This document shows positions 35,460 through 44,028 of a stretch of DNA of 64,000 nucleotides, piece after piece. Each line of letters opens with the position of its first letter. Within the stretch, counting starts at the first letter, position 1. Under the pieces are notes generated by a model. It ran no database searches and was not told where the DNA came from. It saw only the letters and a list, made by a program, of their open reading frames with translations. This DNA is from Puccinellia tenuiflora. Its lineage: Eukaryota > Streptophyta > Magnoliopsida > Poales > Poaceae. The translations under genes were made by a program, and so were the position numbers. Location of the stretch: NCBI GenBank assembly GCA_012064385.1, contig QRDG01000395.1, positions 806,001-870,000 on the forward strand. The letters are read 5' to 3'.

Positions 35460-35566
35460 GTTTGCACTTCATTAAAAAGAGGCAAAAGTTAGTACAACAA
35501 AATATAAGAAAAACATCACTTAATTTAGTACTAAGATACCCCGGCCCATGCCTTAGTCGCAATACC

Positions 35567-35650
35567 CCATATGTCCCTTTTTTTTAGCAAAGTCATGCCA
35601 AAATTCACGAAAAATTTCGGCATGACCTTTGCTAAAAAAGGGACATATGG
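35567..35650. other. 84-nt foldback upstream of the TNPA-like gene
   Basis: Arms at 35567-35605 and 35613-35650 (starting CCATATGTCCC and ending GGGACATATGG) pair over about 38 bp with one mismatch, a one-base bulge and a two-base difference in the T-run, around a 7-nt loop. The right arm is the copy shared with the other CACTA-2 gene; the left arm is its inverted duplicate. It has the size and shape of a small-RNA precursor. Confidence 0.7.
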
Positions 35651-35695
35651 AGTACCCGAATTTGCCGGAACGGAAGTTAATCGACGTTCCGGCAA
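35613..35695 (-). promoter_or_regulatory. Motif block plus hairpin H1, upstream of the TNPA-like gene
   Basis: On the plus strand a block TTCGGCATGACC, CTAAAA, GGACATATGG is followed by a perfect 11-bp inverted repeat (TTGCCGGAACG at 35662-35672, CGTTCCGGCAA at 35685-35695) around a 12-nt loop. The same arrangement lies upstream of the TNPD gene at 41531-41617. It sits 154-236 bp upstream of the ATG, between a possible donor (GTGGTGAGAAA, near 35833) and the coding exon, so it may be in a 5' intron or leader. Confidence 0.6.
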
Positions 35696-35920
35696 TCTCA
35701 AGGGCCTCACGGGGTACCTGCACAAGCATCTCTGAAATAGTATCAACATCTCGACGACACGATGGTCGGAGCACAAACAACAACGACACGATGGTCGTGG
35801 ACACACATATATTCATCAACACATTTCTCACCACTTGTCGATGAGCTCCTCCGGTGGCGGCGGTGGCGGGGCTGCCTACATGATAAAACAGAATTTAGGT
35901 TAAATGTTATTAAGAGTTTA

Positions 35921-36329
35921 AAACAGATAAAACATAGCAACTTTGCCTACATGATTTTGTCTCCTATAGTGTTTAATTTGGACAAACAAATAATGCTTAT
36001 GAATCTATAGGTTTAGCTCTTTCTAATGATATGAAATTTACAAATTTTGGTGGAGCATATTTCCCACAATTTGCATGCAAAGGGGGCTAATCTAAACTGT
36101 TTTCAGACTTAGCAGTTTTTCAGGTTTTTCAGAAAACAGATAAAACATAGCAACTTTGCCTACATGATTTTGTCTCCTATATTGTTTAATTTGGACAAAC
36201 AATTGATGCTTATGAATCTATAGGTTTAGCTCTTTCTAATGATATGAAATTTACAAATTTTGGTGGAGCATATTTCCCACAATTTGCATGCAAAGGGGCT
36301 AATCTACACTGTTCTTCAGACTTAGCAGC
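35921..36329. repeat. Two tandem copies of a 213-bp unit
   Basis: AAACAGATAAAACATAGC starts at 35921 and again at 36134. The units share CTACATGATTTTGTCTCC, TAGGTTTAGCTCTTTC and TTTGGTGGAGCATATTTCCC. They are nearly identical, so the duplication is recent. Non-coding; lies in the upstream region of the TNPA-like gene. Confidence 0.85.
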
Positions 36330-36580
36330 ATGGCAGGGGAGGGGAAGGCAGGGGAGGGCATGGCAGGGGAGGGGAGAGGCCAGGCAGGGGAGGGCATGGC
36401 AGGGAGGGAGGGCATGGCAGGGGAGGGGAGAGGCCAGGCAGGGGAGGGAGGCATGGCAGGGGAGGGCATGGCAGGGGAGGGCATGGCAGGGGAGGGGAGG
36501 GCAGGGGGAGGGCATGGCAGGGGAGGGGAGGGCATGGCAGGGAGAGGCCAGGCAGGGAGGGAGGGGAGAGACCAACCAAG
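36329..36580. repeat. G-rich minisatellite (GGCATGGCAGGGGAGG-type)
   Basis: About 250 bp of irregular tandem units built from CATGGCAGGGGAGGG, GAGAGGCCAGGCAGGGGA and GGGAGGGAGG. The plus strand is G-rich with many GGGG/GGG runs and could form G-quadruplexes; the transcribed minus strand is C-rich. Open frames on both strands here are composition artefacts. Confidence 0.85.
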
Positions 36581-36824
36581 CATGCCATCTACTTGCCAAA
36601 TCTAGTTACATGGAGACGATCATGCAGCAATGGAGCAGTTGGCCCAAAACCAATGTGGTAGCTAGCTAACAGGAGGAGGGTCCGGTCTCATCATCCAGAC
36701 TAACTAACAGGAAACCAACCAACCAAGCCCTTTGGCTAATCCCAGATTCCCAATCCAAAGTGTGCTTCGAATTATGTTTAATTTTTAATCAACTAGTGTG
36801 CTTGCTTGCAGCAAGCAATTACTA

Positions 36825-37300
36825 GCACTAGCACTAGCACTAGCAATGACAGGAGGGAGAGAGGGGCAACCATGGCAGGAGAGGGAGGGGAGGGAGAGAG
36901 GGGCAACCATGCACATTTCATCAAGCACCTAGTGTGCAACCATGGCAGGAGAGGGAGGGGAGGAGAGAGGGGCAGTACCTCGGCGAGGATGGCGAGTTGA
37001 GGTCGTCGGTGGCTCGTGCCTGGCCCAGGGCGGCTCGACGGCGAGGGGAGGGGAGGTGACGGCGGTGTTGTGGAGGGGAGGGAAGGGGAGGGGTAGGGGC
37101 TGCCGGGGCACGGCTCGGGCGGCGGCGCGGTCGAGCACGGCCGCGTGGTGGGCGGCGGCGCGGCTCGGGTGGGGGCGCGGCTTGGGCGGGGGCGGCCGGG
37201 GCGCAGGGATCGAGGTCGCCGCGATCGACGGGGAGTTGCGCGGCGTCGAGGGCGACGGGGAGTTGCGCGCGCGCGAACTTAGGAAAATTTGGAACGATGA
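36825..37300. repeat. Purine-rich repeats and GC-rich block
   Basis: CACTAGCACTAG repeats (36826-36843) are followed by two to three copies of a unit with GGAGAGGGAGGGGAG and GAGGGGCAACCATG (36850-36975). A very GC-rich block to about 37290 then includes GCGCGCGCGCG. No supported coding region. Confidence 0.6.
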
Positions 37301-37349
37301 AGAGGCAGCGTTGGCGGACCCACATGTAAGTGGTAGCCACATAATTCTG

Positions 37350-37556
37350 TGGCGCACCTACGGGGGGATGCGCCACAAAAATTTGTGATTCTGTGGCGCA
37401 TCCTTTAGGAGGTGCGCCACAGAATTATCTGGCCTAACAGGGGCGGCCCCACATGTAAGGTGAGGCCCGAGATTTCTGTGGCGCACCCGCGGATAGATGC
37501 GCCACAGAAAGTTAGGATTCTGTGGCGCATCCGCCAGCTGGTGCGCCACAAAAATA
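37350..37556. repeat. Internal cluster of CACTA-2 subterminal-type repeats
   Basis: Four inverted pairs of TTCTGTGGCGCAYC with GGTGCGCCACAGAA or GATGCGCCACAGAA, identical in type to the terminal arrays, lie between the two genes 5-7 kb from either end. They may mark a former terminus (composite element) or an internal TNPA-binding region. Confidence 0.85.
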
Positions 37557-38038
37557 TATGGGTCTGTAAAATAAAAGGTTTTACTGCTGTATCGTATCAC
37601 ATGCACACACCCAGCCCACTGGCTTCGCTCCTTCTCTTCCTTCCTGTATGCCAGAGTTCGAATACTCCTGGGAGCATAATTCCCACATTTTTTTCCTTTT
37701 GCTTATTTTTTTCCTTTTGCTTTACAAATCCAATTAATACAAAGTATATGTCTATTTTTATCAGAAAAATGCAATGAATATTAATTTGTCATCCATGTTC
37801 ATGTTTGCATCATGTAGTTTGTGGTTTAGTGGGTTTTTGTATAAAGCACCTAAACAATTATATATGGAATATGTGGGTATTAATTTATATGTTGCCCTAT
37901 TCCATTTAATTTTGTGTAGCTCACCCATGACATGCTTATGCCTTCCTAATCAACATTTAATATTGCGGGGTAGATAAAAGAACTTGGACACAAATTAAAT
38001 ACACCAAAAAAGTGTCTTCTTCGTCTTGGTTCCGCAAG

Positions 38039-41000
38039 CTAGATTCTCTTCTTTCCCTTCTTCGCGGTTGAAAACTTTAGGCCGGTGACCTTGAGATTTC
38101 TTCGCGTGAACGGACAACCTTTGGTAGGTAGGGAGGTCTTCCTTCTTTGTGTACTAGTAGTAGGCATGTCGAAGAACTTGTCGAATTCCTCCTCGATCTT
38201 TGGCTCGTTGTCCAAGTCTTGCTCGGTGGCGCCTCCTTCCATTCCGATGATGCTCCTCTTGCCCCTCCTCACGACAACACGGCTAGGCTTTGACGGGTCG
38301 GTAATGAAAAAGCATTGCTCGACTTGGCTAGCGAGTACCCATGGCTCATTTTTCGCGGAGGCGTTCTTCGATTTGGCATCGGGTATTACCATGGTGGTGA
38401 AATACCGGCCTTCTTTGACGACGTCCTTGGCCCATCTTACACGGAACATTGGCACCAACTCTCCACAGTAGTTGAGCTCCCATATGTCCTCAATCCTTCC
38501 GAAGTATCTTTCCTTGACAGTAGCCTCCTCATCGCCGTAGGATAGCATAGTTACTCCTGAGTTTTGATATTCTGACTTGTTGTCCTTTTCCTCGGTGTAG
38601 AATCTGTAGCCGTTGATGTCGTACGCCTGATAGGTCTTTACGTTGTGCGATGGACCCAGTGATAAGGAGAATATGAGTCTTTCATCTTCCGTAGATGGTG
38701 CTTTCTTCTTTGCTAGCTCCAGTTGCTTTTGCTTGAACCAACGCGTGAAGGTAGAGTTGTGCGCTCTGGTTACGTCTCCCTTCTTCCTCGGTCGGCCCAG
38801 TTTGATGTAATGTTGCTCGAGTAAGCATTTGTGCTGTTCCACCCAAGTTTCGATCAACTGTAAGTGTTGTAGCGCGACCCGGTGAGCCCTGTCAAAGTCG
38901 TCCTTTTGACCCTGCATGCTGACAAAGGTTGTGCTGCTGCCCTCTCGGTGACCATATCCATTGAGCCTGCCGAAGTGTTTCCTCGTGGGCAGACCAACAT
39001 CCTGGTTCTCGGTGCTTAGATAATTCTGGCAGAAGGAGATGCACTCGTAGGTTAGAAAGCCCTTGGCTATGCTTGCGTCTAGATGGGACCTGTTGCGGAC
39101 GTATCCTTTCATGACACCGTTCATCCTTTCGAATGGCATCATATAGTGCATGAACGTTGGCCCGAGCTGCCTGATGTCATCAACGACATGCAGAAGGAGA
39201 TGCACGCAGATATCAAAGAATGAGGGCGGAAAGTAAATCTCGAGCTCGCATAGTATCAGCACGATCTCTTCCTGTAGCCGGTCGAGCTGCTCCGCGTCTC
39301 CTGTTGATGACGTCGAAAAAGTTGGAAAGAGCAAGCAGCGTATCACGGACATGCTCGTCCATTATCCCTCGAATCGCAACGGGATGTATCTGCGTCATCA
39401 GCACGTGACAATCGTGAGACTTCATCCCGGTAAACCTCTTCTTCGTTGCGTCCATATATCTGCTTATCTTCCCCGCGTAACCATGAGGAAATTTGACTCC
39501 TACAAGACACCTGTAAAACTGTTCGAGCTCCTCCAGACTCATAGTGAAGCATGTAGCGGGAAGCACCACCGTGTTCCTCTTTAGCCTTTTGCGGTGACCT
39601 TGAGTCCCTTCAGTCTGATCATCATCACCATCGTCGTCATCACTATCAGGGGCCTGAAGATCTTTCCTGACACCAAGGCATTTCAGATCGTATCTTGCTT
39701 TCGTCCCATCCTTGGTCTTTTCCGGCATGTTGGAAAGAGTGCCAAGCAGACTCTCGGTGACATTCTTCGTAATGTGCATCATATCGAGGCTATGTGGCGT
39801 CTTGAGGACCTTCCAGTACGGCAAGTCGTGGAAAACAGACCTCGCTTTCCATACACCCAGCAGCGGATCTACCTTCGGTCGTTTCTTTCCCGGCGCGGGG
39901 CACTCCTCCCAATTTCTCAATAGCTCGTCGATTTCTGTGCCGCTCCTTGGGCTCGGGGCTCCATCGAGCTCCTCCTTACCATTGAATAGGTCACCGCGTT
40001 TTCTCCACGGGTGATCCATGCGAAGCCACCTTCGAGCCCCTGGGTACACAGTTTTCGAAGACCCGGGATTCCTTGGTAGCTGGAGATGCGGGGTCCTATC
40101 CATGCACCTGACACATGCGCAGAATCCGTGGCCTACCTGGCCAGATACATATGCGCAACCAGGATAGTCCTGCACCGTCGTGAGCAACGCGGCTCTCATG
40201 GGGAAATAATCTCCAGTATGGGCATCCCACGTACGGACTGGCGTCGCCCACAACGTGGCTAACTCCTCTTTCAACAGCGCGAGATATGTATGTATGTGGA
40301 CACCTTCTTGTTTCGGCCCCTGAATGATAATACTCATGTGTATATACCTTTGCTTCGTGCACAACCACGGGGGAAGGTTGTAAGGCCGTACAAACACGGG
40401 CCAGGTGCTATGCGTGCTACTCTGGTTACCGAACGGATTGAGTCTATCGGTGCTCATACCGAGCCTGACGTTCCTTGCATCGCCTCCGAAATTGGCGACG
40501 GCGTCCAACTCTTGCCACTGGCTAGCGTCTGAAGGGTGTGTAAGGATCCTGCCCTTCTCCGGATCTTCTTCGGGCTTCTCCCTTTCCGCGTGCCATTGCA
40601 TGAGCTTTTCTTCCTTAGGGTCCACGAAGTACCGCTGCAGACGGGGAGTGATATAAAAATACCATACCACTTTTTGAGGAACTTTCTTCCCACGGCTCTT
40701 GTATCGTCCTTGGCCGCACACCGGACATGTGGTTCGGTCCTCGTACTCGCCCCGATAAATTGCGCAATCATTGACGCAGGCGTGGTAGTTAACGTGCGGT
40801 AGGTCAAGAGGGCAAACGACTTTCTTGGCCTCCTCGATACTAGCTGGCAATGTGTTCCCCTCGGGAAGACGCTCGTGGAAGAATTGCATGTTCTTGTTGA
40901 AGCTCGCATCGGTCCATTTGTTCTCCGACTTCATCTCCAGAGCATCAAGCGTTACTTGCAAGCGCGTATCCTGTGGCCGACACCCAGGATACAACGGAGT

Positions 41001-41417
41001 ATTCCCGTCTATCTCCATTTGCGCCAGCTTGGCTTTCTCTCTATCGGTGTTCGCGTTCTTCAGGAGGAGTTCTTGAACATGAGAATCCATCAAGGCCGAC
41101 ATTAGCGAGCTCTGCGGCGTGTCAACGTCTTCTCCACCACAATCATGACCATGTATGTCGGCATCTCCGTCGTCACGATCATCTTGCCCGCCCTCGTCTT
41201 CAGGCGCAGCATTTGCTGTCGGCGCTTGGTTGAAGCCTTCCATGAAACCGCGCCTGAGCAGGTGTTCCTCCAATTGTCCGGAATCAGGGTCGATCCATCT
41301 CACAAGTTTGCAACTTCGACACGGACATCGTATCTGGCGCCCATTGCACCGTCTCATTTCCGCCTTCGCTTCTTCCTTGTAGTTGTCGATTCGACCCGAG
41401 CTCATCTTGATGACCAT
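38039..41417 (-). pseudogene. CACTA-2 TNPD/TNP2 transposase, one apparent frameshift
   Basis: Frame 39213-41417 (734 codons) holds the Transpos_assoc-like N terminus (CPCRSCKLVRWID), the TNP2 core (VVCPLDLPHVNYHACVNDC, TTCPVCGQGRYK, MSTDRLNPFGNQSS, PYNLPPWLCTKQ, FHDLPYWKVL, LDMMHITKNVTESLLG) and the start of DUF4218 (SHDCHVLMTQIHPVAIRG). Frame 38039-39352 continues with DUF4218 (EIVLILCELEIYFPPSFFDI, MMPFERMNGVMKGYVRNR) and DUF4216-like sequence (YCGELVPMFRVRW), ending at a Lys-rich tail. The frames switch near 39290-39300, consistent with one extra base. An alternative is an unspliced micro-intron. A 5' UTR intron (donor AAGGTGGGTATT near 41762, acceptor GCGTAG near 41423) is plausible. It would catalyse excision and insertion at CACTA ends. 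Confidence 0.88.
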
Positions 41418-41530
41418 GGTCGCCTACGCGGTATACATACAGAGTATGTGTTATTAATTAGAATTAAGTAATCGCAACATGCTCACACACATACAAGCTT
41501 CTCATGCGGGAAGTCGGAAATGTTCGACGG

Positions 41531-41617
41531 AAAAATTCGGCATGACTTCCCCTAAAAGTAGGACATATGGGTGGTGCAAAAATTCACCGAAATGGAAATG
41601 AATCAACATTTCGGCAA
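41531..41617 (-). promoter_or_regulatory. Motif block plus hairpin H2, upstream of the TNPD gene
   Basis: The same order as at 35613-35695: TTCGGCATGACTT, CTAAAA, GGACATATGG, then an 8-bp perfect inverted repeat CCGAAATG (41587-41594) and CATTTCGG (41607-41614) around a 12-nt loop. The loops are alike (GAAATGAATCAA here, GAAGTTAATCGA there). Compared with H1, two base pairs of the stem are changed on both sides so that pairing is kept. It lies 115-200 bp upstream of the ATG, inside the presumed 5' intron. Confidence 0.6.
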
Positions 41618-42059
41618 ACATCCATGCACCACGCCGGCGCAAGCTACAACATGCAAAGATTCAATCAAACCACACACACAAGTTTCATGCATATACGTGT
41701 AAATCGCCCGCCGACAAGTTTCTCATGCCTTCAACAAACATCCATACACCAATACCCACCTTGTAGATCTAGATCCGTTGCCGAGACGTGACCGTGATCG
41801 ATGAGAGAGAGTGTGTGGTGATGGAGAGAAAATAGTGGACAAAAAGAGAGGAGGAGAATATATATGGAGACTCTCCCCAAGCCCTCACCAATTATATATC
41901 AAATTGTGGTAGGTTTAATAACAAATAATGGAGAATAGGATGGTCAAAATGGCACGGGAGAGAGAAGGAGCTCGGGTTAGTAAGATGGGAGCTAGGAAGA
42001 AGAAGGGGGTCACATGGGGAAAGGTGGTCTACCACCTTTTTGTAGATCTGGGCGTCCAC

Positions 42060-42475
42060 ATTCTGTGGCGCACGGGCCCTGATGCTCCACAGAAAGTAGC
42101 TATTCTGTGGCGCACCGTGTCTGGTGCGCCACAGAAATTCAACTTTCTGTGGCGCATCCTTATCCATGCGCCACAGAAAGATGAATTTCTGTGGCGCACC
42201 AGCCACGGTGCGCCACAGAAAAGGCCGAGATGGACCACGGCCCGCTGATTGAAGGTGGGGCCCACGCATATTCTGTGGCGCATGAAGACTGGTGCGCCAC
42301 AGAATTCTCCCTTTCTGTGGCGCATGGCGTGCCGTGCGCCACAGGAAGTTGATATTCTGTGGCGCATGTGCTAATGATGCGCCACAGAATGTTCAAATTT
42401 CTGTGGCGCATCGACAGCCATGCGCCACAGAATTATTTTTTGTGGCGCATGGATTAACGGTGCGCCACAGACAGG
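42060..42475. repeat. CACTA-2 right subterminal repeats
   Basis: About nine inverted pairs of TTCTGTGGCGCAYN with the complementary GCGCCACAGAA, spacers 6-10 bp, interrupted once by a unique block (42222-42270). They abut the presumed transcription start side of the TNPD gene, so a protein binding them could also regulate that gene. Confidence 0.88.
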
Positions 42476-42509
42476 CAACCTCCCTATAATGCTTTTCCTG
42501 GTAGTGACT

Positions 42510-42685
42510 GATTAGATGCACCTTTGCTAACATTTTGTTCTTTGTTAAGTAAGTTATGTTGTGAATATTTGTTGGTATTAAATGGTGTTACATATGCAAA
42601 GAAAAGTTCTTTCAAAGTATTTTCGTCGCTTCTGCACTATGTTTGAGTTGTTCGAGGACAAACAACGAGCTAAGCCTTGGGGAGT
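42510..42685 (+). other. 3' end of Athila-like interior, with polypurine tract
   Basis: Continuation of the LTR element after the CACTA-2 TSD. It ends with TTGTTCGAGGACAAACAACG and the polypurine tract CTTGGGGAG (42677-42685), the primer site for plus-strand synthesis. This GAGGAC...CTTGGGGAG arrangement is common in grass Gypsy elements. Confidence 0.75.
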
Positions 42686-44023
42686 TGATGCACCTTAAAT
42701 GCATCTACTTTTTCAATCACTTTGCTTCATAATTTGCTCCGGAATCTTCCCATATTTGAATAAAACTGCTGAATCTGACGTTGTTTTTAGCAAAAGTCTC
42801 GTTTCTGATTGTTTTTTGCAGGAAATTAAATCGGGGAAAAATACCACGTCATATTTTATGGAACAGAAGGCCTTTGAGCAAAAGATGGACACGAGGAAGC
42901 GCCGGAGGCCCAAAACAAAGGGTCCCACATGGACAGATTCCTTGGCCGTGTGGGCCCATGTGTTTGGAGCCTCGGGCACCGCCTCTCCTTCGGCTTCGGC
43001 GTACCCCTTCATATATACGAGAAAGTGACGGCCTAGGAGGGGAGAACTATTCGCAAAATAGAGCGCCGCCACCACCACCACGATCTTTGATTTCGGAGTC
43101 AGATTGATCCAGGATTTCTCCCCCGGAGGAGGGATCCGGAGGCCATCTTCACCTCCATCTTCACCGCCTTCATCTCCATCGACCATGAGCTCCCTGACCA
43201 TCATTATGTGTGAGTAGTCCGCTGTAGGCACATGAGGTGGATGGGGATTGGATGAGATTGATCATGTAATGATACTCGTTGTTCGAGATTTTAGGGGTTT
43301 ATCTTGAGGATGCTTTTGTATTGTGTTGATGCACTTATTCTATGTTTAATGCTTGCTACTATGGCCCGAGTGGCATGATTTCAGTACTGAACTTATTTTG
43401 CCCCATCATATAATTGAGTTTGGTATCTATCTGCAAAGTGTGTCACCTTCTATTGTGTTGAACCTGCGAACCCTAGATGTTTTAGTTTGAGGATTCTATG
43501 TGTTCATGAAGTGTTAATGCATTGTTCCAGGCTATTTGAAAGGGTAGACCTTAATTACCAGTAGTTCCAAGTTGGCCCTGGTGAAATGGGCAGGTAGGAC
43601 AATAGTTGTTGTTTAAATTCTCTTGGTTAGTACACACAACTATTTATGGAACACATACCTACATATATCGGAGTTAGAGATAAGTCCCATTGCTACTTGT
43701 TTATTATCATATGATCAATCTTATTCATGCAACACCCCGCTGTCACCACATGCCTACGTTTTAAATCTCTGAGTCACACTTTCACTTTTCCGGTGAAAAC
43801 TGGGAAACCCTTGCTACTACTGTTGTTTTACTTTGGTTACTTGAATCATATTGCTGCCATCACTATAACTGCAGCAAGTTTATTGATATACAGGTGTGGT
43901 TGAGACTGACGTCTCAATTGCTAAAGTCTTATTGGTATTCTTGTGTTCCCATCGTGTCGAACTATAAATTTGGGTAATACTTCCAACAAAGATTTCAGCG
44001 AACCCCTATACTTGTGGGTATCA
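42686..44023 (+). repeat. 3' LTR of the Athila-like element
   Basis: 1338 bp, TGATGCACCTTAAATGC to TTGTGGGTATCA, collinear with 23189-24550. The differences are mostly transitions, with several one-base indels and a deletion of about 27 bp near 43475. Confidence 0.93.
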
Positions 44024-44028
44024 GCTGC

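Larger units (their letters stand above)
30689..42506. mobile_element. CACTA-2 (En/Spm superfamily), nearly intact
   Basis: 11.8 kb, flanked by TSD ACT (30686-30688 and 42507-42509). The termini are CACTACCACAGAATAGG and the inverse of CACTACCAGGAAAA. Dense subterminal inverted repeats of TTCTGTGGCGCACC with GGTGCGCCACAGAA lie at both ends and also in the middle. Two genes both read on the minus strand: a TNPD-type transposase (38039-41417) and a spliced TNPA-like gene (31511-35459). It is the youngest layer of the nest by position. With an essentially complete gene set and intact ends it might have been mobile recently. Confidence 0.93.
23189..44023 (+). mobile_element. Athila-like Gypsy LTR retrotransposon, non-autonomous
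   Basis: Flanked by TSD GCTGC (23184-23188 and 44024-44028). The LTRs (23189-24550 and 42686-44023) start TGATGCACCT and end GGGTATCA. A PBS-like TGGCACCCTTGCCGGGG follows the 5' LTR (24561), and a polypurine tract CTTGGGGAG precedes the 3' LTR. Internal genes are gag (24642-26030), a protease region (26039-27292) and an Athila ORF-1-like gene (28076-29263). I see no reverse transcriptase, RNase H or integrase, so it depends on a partner. CACTA-2 (30689-42506) is nested inside, leaving about 9.0 kb of its own sequence. The LTRs differ at about 28 places in the first 385 bp. Confidence 0.9.

Noticed and set aside
34687..35475. Plus-strand 262-codon ORF
   Set aside because: It is the antisense shadow of the TNPA-like exon 1, which has the recognisable domain and splice sites.
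36210..36669. Long Pro/Ala/Cys-rich and Gly/Gln-rich frames on both strands
   Set aside because: They are translations of the G-rich minisatellite; equally open frames exist in several phases and no domain is present.
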